Source: Himantopus leucocephalus (taxonomy: Eukaryota > Chordata > Aves > Charadriiformes > Recurvirostridae). Taken from it: a stretch of DNA of 64,000 nucleotides. How positions within the stretch are numbered: position 1 is the first letter of the stretch; the number at the start of each line of letters is the position of its first letter. Positions 48,541-62,571 of the stretch are shown one piece after another. The stretch covers positions 4,389,894-4,453,893 of the forward strand of contig RSEF01000002.1 in NCBI GenBank assembly GCA_003993805.1, in the 5' to 3' direction. The translations under genes and the position numbers were made by a program. The notes under the pieces were generated by a model. That model saw only the letters and a list, made by a program, of their open reading frames with translations. It was not told where the DNA came from and searched no databases.

Positions 48541-51500
48541 CAAGACAAGTATTCCTACAACAGAACTCACACCAAGGCTGAAGGACCAGGGCTGAACTTA
48601 AGTGGAGCCCATGAGCAGGGAGTGTGCATAGAGGGCTCAGGAGAGGTTGGTCAGGGTTGATAAGGCCCATTAGTGCTCTCAGGACCCTGGCAGCCTATTT
48701 CTGTCCACTGATCTTAAAGGGAACAGAGACAACAGGCTCAAACACCTGAAGCTGATCAGATTAATATCACATCATGTCTAACATCAGTGTTTTCCTGAGT
48801 CTGTCTTGATTTCTGGTGAAGCCTAAAATGAAGCCCTTTGTTCGGAGGAAACGTTTCATCCCAGTTAGAAGCAGGGCCCTTTTGAAAACTGGAATTTAAA
48901 TTATTGAGTACTATTTAGTTTCCTTAGGAGGAAACTCATACTTCTGCATGCAGAAGAGAGTAACTGCATTAGGTAATGCCTCCTTAAGATCTCTTAAGAT
49001 CAGTTTGCTCTTGCCTGAAGGGCAGGAAGGAAATTGAGGCCCAAGAAATCCAAACTGATGCTGCTGAAAAGCTAGAACCAAAGATTCAAACAAGAAACTC
49101 TCTCCCCGAAAAGCATAAGCGGCCTTATTTATGAAGGTGGTATGAAGCCTTCCAGCATAGTTTGACTCCTCAGTCTGAGATGATCCAGATTTCTTTATTG
49201 TGGTACTTCATTCTTAATATGGATTGCCATCTTTTTTTCCTGATAAGCATCTCCATAATCCATGCCTTGATAACCTTCAGGCTGTGCTACGGTGACTCAC
49301 TCATTATTACCTGGACACCAGCTAGTACAGAACAGGACTGTATCCCTACGGCTCTGTCAACTCAGTGGTTCTCAAACCAAGGTATGTAAAAGCCTAGGAC
49401 AAAAACTCCTGTGTGCCACTGATACCTGTCTATGGGACAATCCGCTCAAGAAGTTCAAACAGATCCATTGCCTGGTTTTCTTCAGGAAAGATTTCAACAC
49501 TTCAATCTTGGAGAAGATCTCTTCCAATTTTGAAATTCTCCCACACTTTCTCTGACCACCACAAAACAAAATAACTGAGCCAAAAAACATTGTAACCTTC
49601 AATACATTCTGAATCTAAGAAGGAGAAATGCCAGAAAATCTGTACAATACTGCTGTTGCTCTTGATCATATATGGAAAGCAATAACGTACTATTGTGATA
49701 GCTGGCAGCATCTGTCTCCAAAGCAGATAGATTATGGATATGTCTCCTGGGAAATATCTACGTTCTGCAATGTGCTGCCAAGGCTGAGATATTCAGTCTA
49801 GTCTCAACCAAGCTAATTCTGGACATGGAAACAATATAGTTGTCTTAGTAGGATGTTCCACTCAGATAAATTAGCCTTTCTAGCTGACCCATCATAGCTC
49901 CGTTTTGAGAGGGATATGGCCTGTGACACAATGAGTTTCCATGACTGTCATCCAGAGCTTCCCACAGAAAGGAGAGCACACATTACTTTAGGAGACAACA
50001 ATGGCAGACCCATGGGTAAAACAAAATTGTCTCAGAAGAAGTAAAATATGCCAAATTACACAGACATTAGTCGTGGCTTCTTGCTCATTGCTAGAATCAA
50101 CCTAAGTTTATGCTGACTATTGCACTGGAGTGAGCCTTGATTGCAGTCCGTACCTGCTAAGATTAAGGTGTTCCCGTCCATGAGGATTTTTGTGCAGTCA
50201 GCCAGATTCCCAAGGTCAGATGGTATGCCTTTCTATTTTAAAACCCTTAATAACTTTTTCTTCTACAAATTTGCCCCTTCTATTTCAATACATTTTATTA
50301 TATTCCTTCTAAATTCTATATATTTCTGTGTTTTCTACATTTCCCTTTCTCTTTCTGGGAGTGTATAATTATGGGGAAAATATACTTCTGTCTGTTCTCT
50401 CCAGTTTAATGGGGAAGGAGAATCTGATTTGTCTGCCTCTTTCCTTAGATAAGGATCTCTTGCCACGGCTACGCACTAAGTCCTCAACACCTCCCTGAGT
50501 AAGAGCAGGAAAAGATCTGGAATTTTAGGCCACGGTAATGTGACATGGTTCCTGAGCACAAACACGCTACTTCTAAATCAGTCTTATTTTTGTCCTCAAC
50601 TGTAGCTATTGAGTTGCAGCTAAGGAGTTGTCTCACCCAGGGAACTCAGCACAGCATAAGCAGTTCCCACCTTCCGAAGACCAGCCAGGCAGGCATAGAG
50701 GTGGACAGTAAATGTGAAAATCCATGGCATTTACACAGTGGTGCACTTACGGATAAAATCCACTTGGGAAAATGATTTGGAGGGATGTGGACCTAAAGGT
50801 CCAGTTCATGGAGGGAATGTTCTCATCCTCATTTAGACTATTTTTCTTCTTTTTTTTCCTCCTTCTTTCTGGCCCTATATTTCTACCCCAGCTTCATGTT
50901 ATGCATTTCTACCCAATTTAATAATGTTTGCAGGACTTTAACCATTCCACTTCTGATTAAATCTCTGGGAAACACATGGCTTAACTAAAACTGGAGAAGG
51001 AAATAGATTTTCCTTTTCACTTGAAATTCTCACAAGTGAGAACAAAATTCAATTTTAAATGGATAATAGAAAAACAAATTCCCCCATGAAGTAAAATCAA
51101 CAATAACATTGAATTCTGTTTGTTTGGGGGCATTAAAAATGTTTCATTGTGATTTCTGCTCTCTTTGTTTCATGGGAAATGAAGTAAAACAAAAAGCTGT
51201 TTTAAAATGGAAAACAAACCCTGCTGCTCCTGAAAGACTGACAAGAGCATATTTCTATAGATGTGTTCTATTCCTATTTTTCAATACAGTGTTTTATCAA
51301 ACTTGACATATTTCCATGATACATTTTTCTTTTGACAGGTTCACATTTCCCAGTGGGAAAACATTCCCTAGGAATGTTTCTGATGGGTTGTTTCAGATGT
51401 TCTGCAGTTCTTAAAGTAAAGGCACAACTTGTGGGATGCTGAAAAGAGTTATAATAACTCCGGGGGGGGCGTTCCGGAAGCAGACAGATCACTGCATTCT

Positions 51501-54500
51501 GTGTTCTGCCTTAATGAATCACATAAACAAATACTAGGGCTTAATGAAGCAGGTGACCTGATGCCTCTTTATCATGAGAACACAGCCGCTGTAGAAAATC
51601 CTTAATGTGAGACTTAATGTCTTGACTATTAATAAGCATTCCCCTACTAATCTCTTAAGTCTCCAGATTTAAATAGCTGCTCAGAAGCTCAGCAGACTGA
51701 ATTTACTATTAGTGAAAAGTACACTTACTGAAAGGCATTTATTTCTTGAAAACAAATGAGCAGAATTGAGACCCGGCTCTTAAGAAGAGAGCCCCACTGA
51801 GACTGATGAGAATTACTGCCTTTTGCATGTAATGATGGCAAGATCTGGCTCGGTAGTTAGACCATTTTAAAACTATGAAGCCGTATTCTCACTGGCACTA
51901 CTATGAAACCAGAATAACTTCAGCAAAGCTGACTTGCTCCAGCAATAGCGCATTATCTCTTTTCTGCTTCAGATGATGTTCTCACAAAGGTCTGCATTTT
52001 TTCATTATTTAAAAAAACCCCGAACTCATGTGTACTTTTTCGTCCTCTACAAAAATAACTGCTTGTTTGTGCTATTGCTTGTACCAACAACATGTCTTTA
52101 GACACTGAATTTTTTACTTAAATGCATGAACCTGGGAATCATTATGTCCTCAATTCTGAGACTAGGAGAATTATTGATCTTAGACCTTGAACTATTAGAG
52201 AAGGACAGGAGAGATTGTTTGCCAATGGACTACACATGTGCATGGCAAATACAAAAGAAGTGGTTATTTGTTATGTCATCCTAGTTTCATTTCACAATAG
52301 TATTCTGTGAATTTACAATGGACTGTACTGCAAACACCATGGTGTCAGAAGGATTTGGATCCTGCAGAAGGTGGTCAGAGAATGTTTGTTTACTGTTTCG
52401 TTCAATTCAAGAACTAAGAGTTGTAAAACAAGACTACCAAGGGTCAGTTTCAAAACTAATGGTAGAATTAGTTTTCATTCACGCTGTATGCACTGTGAGA
52501 CTCCTTGACACAGTGTGTTGTGAAAGGTTAAGAGTTTGCATGGGTGCAAAATAATGGGCATACATAGAAATAAATATGGAATATGGAATGTATGTGGAAT
52601 AGACAAGTTCATAGAAAAGTTATTTTAAGAAAAGCTATTAATAGGTTTTAAATGCAAAGACAAACCTCCCGACCTATGAAATTGCTGGCACAGAAATTGC
52701 TAGAGGCTGGGTAAATACTCCAAGAAACTACTATCTGCCTGTCCCATTTTCACGGTAGTCATACAGTCCTAGCCCATGAAATGGGCTAGACAGTCCTTTC
52801 TTTTGCCTAGGCACAGCTATCATTACGCAGTTATATAGCCTATGCTATATAGTTTTGCTATTTATAGCCTATATAGCTTTGACAACTTTGCAATTTCAAG
52901 GAGGCTACTCCTCCTTTAACCTGGGGGTGACTGCTGTGCTCACACAGACCTGCCCAGGAGTCAGTGGCGTCTGCACTTTCTGTTCATCGCAGTCAATTTT
53001 TTTTCATAATCCTTTATGCCTTCTCACAGTTGAGGAGCCAGGTACATAACTTCAGACTTCAGTTCTGGAAAAAGAGTGTGTGTTTACTTGTGGAGGTTTG
53101 TGAAATTGAGGTGAGTAGAGCAGATGTGCTTGAAGGATGAAGCTGAGATACAAATGTTTACGCAACACATTTATCCTTATCCATTTTCCATTGCTGTGTT
53201 TCCTCAAGCTCTTGGAGAGTTTATCAACATGTTTGTCATCGAAGTTTCCACTTAGTTAAAACACCACTGCCTGTTGCTACACAAAATTAATCCAAAGACT
53301 GCAGACCTATTCACCTGACTGCAGACCTATTAATAACATTCTTTGCATGCTTCAGTAATCACAGACAAGCCATACATCTAATAAGTGTTTTTGAACTACT
53401 GTGAAGCTCCTTTTTAAACCTCATTAAGATTGGATTACTTGGTTATATTAATCCTGGTGGCCTTATGCCAGCGGTCCTGACTCATAGTGGTTATTGTAAC
53501 ATACCGGCCATAAGAACACAGGAAATGGCAAATTCAAAACTGAGGCTGAAAGAAAGAGAAAAGCCAGAAGCTGCCCCCATGGCACTTCTGGTCTCATAGT
53601 ACTGTCCACAGGTCAGATGAAGTTAGGAGCCAGCGACCTGTGTTTTCAACATTAAATTATTATGTAGTTGAGACACGTAAAGATTTGCCTTTAGTTCTCT
53701 TCCAATAAACTCAGTGCACCCACTGTGCAGTGGAGGCGAACTTTCCGCCTGCCATCCAAGCACAAAAATATTTCTAGTTGATATAAATACCACATGCTCT
53801 ATGCTTTGCGTTCTGATGCTGCATTTTATGGTAACCACAAAAACATTCTGGGTCTTCCCAATTTTACAGGTAGGGAAAGCAAAGAAGAGAAGACTTGACT
53901 TAAAACACAACATGTCAGCAGTGGAACATGTGAGATTTGANGGTTTTCTTCAGAGTCCAAGAATTAAGATACGTGATACTTGGTTAGTTTGCGATTATTG
54001 TGGGAATTACATGTCCTGGAAAGCCTCGTAGTGTAAGTCTTGCTGTATGGAAAGAGAGAGGTTAGAGGAGGCTGAAAATCAGTGGGTTTCCCACACAGAA
54101 AGACTGGCATAGTGTGAGAATGCAGAGCATTACATTCTAATGCTTGGCAAAATTGAGATAATCTACCATTTGCATTCTGACAGTCACCCATGATAGGCTT
54201 AGCATGGTGAGTCTCCTTTACTGAACAGAGGAAGGAGAAATGGGCATTCCCAAATACTGCTCTGAGTCTCCTTGGATATCACTGAGGAGACCTGCCGTCA
54301 AAAATGAGCCCTTGAAGACAGCACCACAGGGGAGAGGTACTGCTGAGATGGCTCATCTGCTGCACTCGCCACCTCAGTGGCAGATTAACAAGAAGCAGGT
54401 GTCAGGTGTATTTGAGGTTGTCTTTTTCTCTTTTAAGCTTTACTTCTGTAACCTAGAGGCTTATTCTCTAAAGGACTTCCCTGCTGGGCTCAGTAGACTA

Positions 54501-55108
54501 AAGCCTGCTGTCTTAGTTTTGATCCTGATTGCTGCTTAGAGCAGACAAACGTGATTCCTCTGGATAGAGGTGTCAAGGGATCAGTTGGTTTTTTGTATTT
54601 TGTTTCCCTCTGCTGCAGAAGTTATTTAGATGGCAGGTATGGTCCCATGCCAGAAAAGGGGATGAGTCCTCTAAAGCAGGCGGTGCTCTGTGGAGAGTCA
54701 CTCAGCTGTGGGAAGCTCCCTGTGCCATAAATGCCTTTTCCTTTCTCTCAGTAAAAGTATTTTTGTCTGCGTTTCACTCTGTGGCCCTGTGAGTTCTCTT
54801 TATCTTCTCCAGAATTTTACTAGTGAGACAATTGGCTCAGCGCTTTCCTGATTCCATTTGGTTGATAACACCCTTGACAGGGACGCACGCGGAAAGTAAG
54901 TCCAGGTATTTGATGTAGCAGGATGTGAAGCATGTCTATGCAACATCTGGCTCCCAGTGTAAATCACATAGGTAGAGCATAACCTGACAATGACCACAAT
55001 CTGCTGATGTTAACTAAACTTCACCTTTTACCCCCTCAGGAGTCCTACAAAGATTTTTCCCAAAGGAAAAATGCTGCCTCTATATGTAAATTAAATGGCA
55101 ATAAAATA
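48541..55108. other. Anonymous noncoding block with N at 53941
   Basis: No gene was recognised. Small details: a 20-bp direct repeat at 53297-53331, an 8-bp hairpin at 52770-52788, a pyrimidine-rich tract near 50845-50875, and a single N at 53941 without an obvious duplicate. Confidence 0.55.
53297..53331 (+). repeat. 20-bp direct repeat pair
   Basis: GACTGCAGACCTATT occurs at 53297-53311 and 53317-53331. A simple local duplication. Confidence 0.85.
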
Positions 55109-55310
55109 CAGAATCATAGGAAAACTTGGGTTGGAAGAAACCTCTGGTGATGTCTCATATAACTGCCACTCGAAGCAGGGCTGACTTCAAAGTCAAGCTC
55201 AGGAACTTGTCCAGTGAGCAATGGAAAATCCCCAAGCTTATTTTTTAAATAGATTAGTTCCCTGCAGCACTGATAGAAAGCCTTTAAATCTCTTTTCCTT
55301 AAATAATGTA
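55109..55310 (-). mobile_element. Old CR1 LINE 3' end
   Basis: CAGAATCATAGGAAAACTTG, GGTTGGAAGAAACCTCTGG and a CGAAGCAGGGCTGACTTC segment are a diverged CR1 3' region on the minus strand. The far end is uncertain, because similarity fades after about 55240. Confidence 0.72.
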
Positions 55311-58300
55311 GAATAGTTTGGATTTCTTTCCAATTTGGATCAGAAGAGATGTGCTAGCATGGTACCAGACAATGTTGGTTTCATTCGTTACTGCCGCTTG
55401 CCATCTGCCTCCATATAGGGAAATTTCCAGATTTTAAATTTTTTGTGAAATAATTTGTGGTTCAGTAGGTCACTGCAAAACTTGGAATTCTTGTGGAGCA
55501 CCTGCACTCGTATCTAAATTTTAATTCAAGCCTTGTAAGTATGATGTGATTTTGCAGTCCAGCTGCCTTCAACCATCATACCTATCACTGATTCACAGGC
55601 TGGTATGCAGGATCCACTGTTTTCAGGACACTTTTGTATCTGTATGTTTTACCGGTATCCTGAATTTTTTCATGTGGATTAAAAGAAAGGTCTGTGGGGT
55701 CTGTCTTCCAGTCAGCCAGTTTTATTGACAGCTGCAGGTACTTGGGGAGTATTATTCTGTCCATCCTTACATGCTTCACCCAACTGTTTCAAAGATTTCA
55801 AATGAGAACGAATAAAGCCTTTGTTAAGTCTGTCAAACACCTTCTGTATCTATTCTTGGAGTTGAAGAGAACTTGAACCATTTTATACATAAAATTTCAG
55901 TCTTTCAAAGGCTAGAACTTGTTTTTTCTGGGAAGAAGCTCAAGATTCAGTCAATTGCTCTCATCAGCTTATCCAGAAAAAGGAGTGTCTTGCTTGCTTT
56001 CCACCTAAAAAAGAAGACAAGACAGAAATTACACACCCTTAAGCATTTCAATTGCAGTTGCCTTTAGCTCAATCTCTCTACCTCTGTTTTCATTAGAGTG
56101 TAAATTGCATTAGCCCTAACAATAATCTCTTGCTTTCCTTTTCATGTCTCAGTGTGTGATGCACCACTTATTGACAAACAGCCAATACCCAGGGAATTCA
56201 ATTTATGAGCAAAAAGAAATTATTACCAATTCTCTGACAAATAAGCATGAAATGAGGCATCCCTTTTCTGCTATCATAACTCATTCTTTCATATCTTCAC
56301 AGTGGAATTAGCTAATTTAATCGATACTTCAACATGTCTTTAAATAAGAACCTTCATTCCGTGAAGGTTTTGCCATTAGAGCTGGTTCTTCACGCTTTAT
56401 GGTGGGAAGATGAAAACCTGAATACATGTTAATTCTCCACTTAGAATAAACAAAGCCAGGGTTCCCCTTCCATTGCCAGATAGTGTGGTACATTACCTTC
56501 ATCAAGTTTTTCTTCAAAAAAGGGGTGGAGAAAGTCATTGATAGGAACACGTTACAACTCAGTACTCCACTTTGAGAAGATCACCGTCTTTCTTACAGCG
56601 TGGTCTCTGTGGTAGAGAATGACAGTTCTGGAAAAAGTGAAAGCAGAGGCAGCACAAAGGGAAATGGATGAGTCTCTGAGCAAGCAACATGTCCTGCTGA
56701 ATGATTTCCAGTACCAACCAGTACAATATTGTGCTCTGATGTCTCATTGGCTTGTAATCATTGAATGCTCTGCTCTTTTTTCTATAGACAATACTTTTTC
56801 CAATAGTGTACGTAACCCTAGTTTCAGGCACCTGGTGAGACAACTGGTTTTTGTTATTACTTACCAACATGTCTGCTCCCTTAGCTCCTGTACTGGAGGT
56901 CTGGGATGGGATGCTGAAAGCCCAAGGATCTGAATCTAAGCCCACTGGTAACTTTACAGACGATAGGGAAGAGGATCAGGGAAGGTAAATACTGGTTCTG
57001 GAGGGAGCGATCGCCATTTGCTTATGTTCCACAGCTTTTCAGCTTGAGATCTGCAGAGCCCAGGCAGGCTAGAGGAATATAGGGCTTGGATGGCTCTGTT
57101 TCTTCCTAAAAATTATCTAGAATAAAAATGCTGCTGTGCAAAGGGTAGTTTTCAGCTGAGACAGCAGCTCAGTACTAGCTGGATTGGAGAATTAGGAGAC
57201 TAGATCGATGAAAAGAGAGTGGTGAGCAAGCAGCATAAAAATCTTTTCTCTGCCTTAAAATGCTGGAAAGAAATTTCTGGAAGTGCTTGGATAGCTTCAT
57301 CTCTGCTAAGATGAATAAAGTGTTGGAATTTTACAGGAATGCCTTTACATTTTGATGAGATGTTTCCCTTGGTAATCTACAGGCTGAGTCCACCCACTTT
57401 GCCACCTTTTCTGCAGTGTCCATGGAAACATCAGGGTAGAGCTAGTAACGAAGCATGCAGACCCCAAAAGGCAAATCTTTTATACTGATGATGTGCACAG
57501 CCTTATCCTTTGGAGGACTTTGGAGGATCCATTGCTAACTTCATCTCACCCTTCAAGCAGGAGGTTCCAATACTGACACATGACACCTAGCCTGGAAAAG
57601 GTTGAACCATCCTAATCTAAGGTAGCATAAGTAAGGCCATTATTTCTTTGTAAAATAAGTTGTGAACCCCACAAATGACTCTTGGTGAAAATGGAGAGTG
57701 TTGGAGCAAAAGACATCTGATGCAAAGAACTCCTGTGGAAAGGGATTATGACTGATCGTCAGAAGGGCTAAAGGAAAGGAACACAAGCAATCTGGGCTGA
57801 GCCACAGTAAGCCCACCAGCATGTATTTTAATTAAATACTGACTGAGTGCATGAAGCATTACTCTGTAAAATTTCATACCCGAAGCTATCAAGTTTGAAA
57901 CTGCTGTAGCTGATTGCTGAAATATTTAGGAGCGAATTAACATGAATGACTAAAAGGTCCTACAGCTCTCCTACTCGTAAGAGCTCTCATATAAAATAAG
58001 GCAACACATGCAGCTTTGATTCAGATTCTGGGAGACAGATGTTCATCATAGCAAAGTATTGCCAAAGGTGGCACTAATTAATTGCTGTGAACAAGATGGG
58101 TGCCAGAAATCAAATACTCTCATGCCTAAAGATGATGCCTCTCAGTAAGGATTTAAGTGTGTTGAACCAGATCTTCAGTCACTGTAAACTGTCATAATAC
58201 TGTGGCAATGAAGAACAGCTAAGTATATGGCAAGTAATGAAACTTGCAGTGTGATTTCTTCTCTCATGAAAGATTGGATGGGACTCATGTCATCTAACTT

Positions 58301-61300
58301 CAGTTATCTACAATGCAGCTGTTGCCATCTGAACTCACTGCTCACAGCTCCGTTCATAGTCAAGGGAAGAAACAAAACTGGGATGTGAGTCAACAGACTG
58401 ACTGTAGACATTGAGATTAGGGTGTTGTGAAGTGAAGCTGGACTGCTCTGACTGTATTGATTAGATGCGCACTGACTATAAAGGGAGAGCAGAGAAGCCA
58501 GGTCATCTGTAGGTGCATTAAAAACAACGATATTTGTTCAGCCCAGTCCTACTGATGATGGTCTTTTGTCGAGCCAGAAAATTTCCTAGGGGCGAGGTCT
58601 CATCTCCTATGTCCTTTTTCAAAAGTTCAGTGTCCTATACTGGACAAGTTAGGAATGTCTTATGCAGAGACTGCAACCTTAATAGGAACCTGTGCTTAGT
58701 ATGCAGTCTGTCTGCTTGCATTTATTTCTATTTATCAGCATAATTTCTAGACCTGTTGTTTACCAAATGGAGTATTGTACTGATGCTGACTCTAGAAACT
58801 AGCAAGACTGAGATGACTGAAGGGCAAGAAGTAAAATAAAAAAAAACATTACGTACAAGTTCCTTGTTTTAGTTTCCTAACCAAAGAGAATTAATTTCTT
58901 TGACTATCAATTTCTTGGCAGTAATATTTTTGCAAGCAATTTATATACTAATGGAGATGTTGCAAAAACAAACTCTACCATCACGTTCAGTAACTTCAGG
59001 ATAAGTTCTATAACTATGCATCTAGTCTGAGAGTCTTGACTCACAGAGGTACCTAATTTTAATTTATTTTGCATGGATACTTAGCTCAGTGAGGTACGGC
59101 TAACCTTTATACACAAATGCATACGCTTACATGCCCAATATGGATTCAAGTGGCTAACTTTAGGCAGAATGGAAAAAATGCAGCAAGCACAATCCAAAAT
59201 AGAAGGCAGTTAGTTATTCTAGGGAAAAGAGTGATGCTTTTCTTCAGGGATGACACAGCACTATTAGGCTACAGGGATGAAAAGAGATAAATTATGTTGA
59301 CAGCTGAATTCTAGGCAAATGTATGTATAAAATCCCCATTTTATGCATTCTTCCGCTCTCTAAGCCTGGTTCTCCTGTGTGTGCTTCCAGCATTACTTCA
59401 CTGAAATCCACATGACTACAAAGTGTAAAATTGGACTATTATTTCTGTGACTGAGAAAAAAAAATTTGTAAAACTGCTTCTGATTAATTTACCTGCCAAC
59501 TGCTGAGTCAAATTTTAGAAGCTCCTCCACTAAAGCTGACAGTGTCAGGCAACTATGGGAAGAAATATCATGAATGTTTCCTGCTAGTTTGTTTGTTTGC
59601 TGTTCTGCGAGCTCCCAGAGAGCTTGCAAACTGTTCTCGGGGAAAAAGAAAAAAATAAATGATTTTCAAATATTTCACTAAAAAAGTTAAATGAGGAGTG
59701 CTGTCAGATGGTGGCACAAAATAAAACAAACATTGCATCGGTAAAAACTTTTTCTAAGGAAATTCCTGACATGCTGAGTGTGGCGCTGTGATAACCCCCC
59801 ACAAGGAAATCCTAAAGTGACTTGGGAGTTCTGGGGCCAGAAATTGCTGACAACTCAGCTACTAAAATAAATGAGACATCAAAGATTTCAGAGCAGCCTG
59901 CTCAAGAGAAGGATCCTCTCAAAACTTCATCCGGTGAAACTGCACTTCAGCAAGGAAGCTTTCAAAGGCAGTGATGAAGCTTGTCAGAACTGACAGACGG
60001 AAATGTAGGGAAATCAGTGAAGACCTAATTGAATTGCCATGTTCTGCCTGCAGTCACCTGCCGTGTGCGTACACTCAATCCACAGCAAACGAAGGCTGAG
60101 CACCTTAACTTGCCCGTTTCCCTGAGACTTGTGACGGGCTGGGAATATGGAAACTGTGAGAACACGGGTCAGCTGATATGCAGTGTGAGATTCAGTACAA
60201 ATATTAAGACACACTGTATTTAGAGGTCTCCATGTGAGTTCGGTGCCTCACTCTAGTTAAAGGAGATCTACTCCATGCAGCCAGTGGAACATAGTGAGCC
60301 CCAAAGAGATATCTCTGTTGGATCCACTCGATCTCCACTGACTATGATACGAGCTCAGCATTAAAGGATAGAGACACCTGCATTTATTTTTCTCAGTCCA
60401 TGAGAAAAGTCCTGTCCATAGTAACCCATCTGAACTGCAGGACTTGATTGGGTGTCTGAGCCTCAGTTCAGAATGGAAGCTACTGTAGCATGAGAGGTGA
60501 CATTGAAAGCTAGAGATGAACAAGTAATTTGAGCCAAACACATACCTTGCAGAAAACACAAATCAAGGCAAACTAATTGAATGATAAAGCTCTAAAAAGA
60601 AAGGAAAAATGGGAAATGAGAGGAGTAAGAGTTATACAAATCTCTTTGCACACCAGTAAGTCTCTCATTTGCATGCTGTATGTTCCCAAATGTATTGTAA
60701 TACGAGTTCTTCCTATTGAGGCCTTAACAGTAACCTATAAAATTATTTCAAGTTAAAATGATTGGGGGGTTGGCCCTCAAACTTTGTTTTTTATTTTTCT
60801 TTAAGACTGATGATATTAAAATATCACCCCTTGGAGAATGAGCATTGTTTGAAGACATTGCCTGTGAGGTGGGAAAACAAACATAAAATTTAGGAAACAG
60901 CACTGAAAACTACATCCTGCAGAAAGCACTACAACAGAAAAAAAGATGAATCAGATTTAAGTGTAATCGATGGATTAAAGTTGGATGCAGAAAACGTGGG
61001 TCTCAACCTTCATTTGGTTGTCCAGTGTCAGATCCCTTTCAGCGTCAGTGTGGTAAAATACAGGTTAACACTGCAATCTAAATGCAAAATGCAGAATATA
61101 TTTCCGATAAACGAGTGAAAGAGAGAGGCTAAATCAGACATTCGTCTCTGCTATGTGAAAATCCAAGCTTTACTTCCACAGCAGTAACTCAAAAGTTATT
61201 TGGAAATAATCAAGTTGTACCGAGGATCCGTCAAAATGTCAGATCTCCTTAGAGGGTATCAGTGTGGCTTGAACTTCTGAAGCCAAATCAAACAGTTGCC

Positions 61301-62527
61301 CTTATGATGCATTTTCCTCCTGCCCCATTTGTAAAGGGAAACATTTCCTGATAATACATTTAACCAAATTTTAAAGTCCCACTGAAGTAATTGCAACCAT
61401 GGCACAGGTTTACAGAGGTTTCAGTACTTATCTAAGTATGGATGGGCCAAAGCAAGCGCAGCTAAGGGTTTCCTGAATTGGGATCTGTGTCGTCGTTTGT
61501 GTAATCACTAGTTCCTCCTTCTCCTTCACGTGACCCATGCACAAAGGAGTAGCTTATCTTTCTAGTGAGGCACAGGAATAATTCCTTGGATAACTAAGGA
61601 AACTATGGGAGGAAGACACCTTGAGACATGAAATACAAAGACAGCTGTGTCAATAAGTATGTGCCACTGATCTCTGGATGATGGAAGCATGACTCCATGT
61701 TTGCCCTGTCCTTGTAATCATCTCTCTGCAGTGGATACTGGTCTGACTATCTTTTTTAGCCTCTTACTGACAGGTCCAACTACCCTCCCACCACATATGA
61801 TACAGACCAGCCAGGAGTGCATTGACCTAGGCACTTTTTCACCTAGAGAAAGGAGAAGATAAACAGTGTTGTCCTGCAGTCAATACCCCCAGATTTTTGC
61901 ATGAGATATCTGCCAGGCACTGACGTCTACAGTCCCTTCCACAGGACAAGGACAGAACAGCGCTAGTTAACACTGATGATTTAACACTAAATCCTGTTGC
62001 CCCGGGGTGGGAAACCTGATCTTAAAACCTTGCTGGGATGTATTGCCTTTGTTTTTCCTCCAGGAGGGTCCTGGGCTGAGAGGACGCTCCATGCCTGCTC
62101 CTTTGAACAGGTAATTTGTCTCTGAAACTGCTTTGCCATGGAACTTTGGGATCCCCTCAGAGCAACGGTGTCCAGGCTGCCAGTTGTCCTTCACAGCCTG
62201 CCTGTCAGCTGTAGCAAGACGCCTGAAAGCCTGACTGCAAGGCACCCAGATCGGCATCCCCCGATGTGGCAGCTTTGCTGTCCCCCAGCTGGCTGGAGAA
62301 AGAGGAGCATCTGGCAGTGCCTGCAGCCACCAGAACAATTTGCGCAGACCGTATGGGCTTGGTGCTAGCTTAGGTTTGTGGGGCTCTTGGGAAGTGATGA
62401 GCTGATTGCATTGCCTTGGCAATAGGATGTGCAAAACACTGAGCTGGGGATGCTGTCACAAGGAAAAGCCCTGTGTTATTCCATGAGAATACAGTGTCCA
62501 CATGAGTTCCACGGTAAAGAAAGCCAG
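55311..62527. other. Long anonymous noncoding block
   Basis: About 7.2 kb without N, recognised genes or mobile elements. A pair of opposite-strand open frames at 56559-56945 (128 and 104 codons) and a 155-codon minus frame at 61967-62434 show no known domain and no repeated support, and are probably chance. Confidence 0.55.
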
Positions 62528-62571
62528 AAAATCTATTTTATTTATGCCTAAAATCTATTTTATTTATGCCT
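62528..62571 (+). repeat. Perfect 22-bp tandem duplication
   Basis: AAAATCTATTTTATTTATGC plus CT occurs twice in direct tandem with no difference, suggesting a recent replication-slippage event. Confidence 0.95.

Noticed and set aside
49363..49378. CAGTGGTTCTCAAAC, like the terminal repeat of hAT/Charlie DNA transposons
   Set aside because: Only one end is seen, with no matching inverted end or target-site duplication within a plausible distance; 15 bases alone can occur by chance.
52770..52788. 8-bp hairpin TAGCCCAT/ATGGGCTA
   Set aside because: Short and expected by chance in 64 kb; no function suggested by context.
54540..54830. Possible solo LTR (T-rich 3' part with a TAAA-type signal and a TCTCTTTATCTTCTCC end)
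   Set aside because: No clear TG...CA ends, no target duplication, no canonical AATAAA and no internal viral region adjacent; the resemblance is too weak.
61967..62434. 155-codon open frame on the minus strand
   Set aside because: No recognised domain or splice context, and an overlapping frame is open on the other strand; probably chance.
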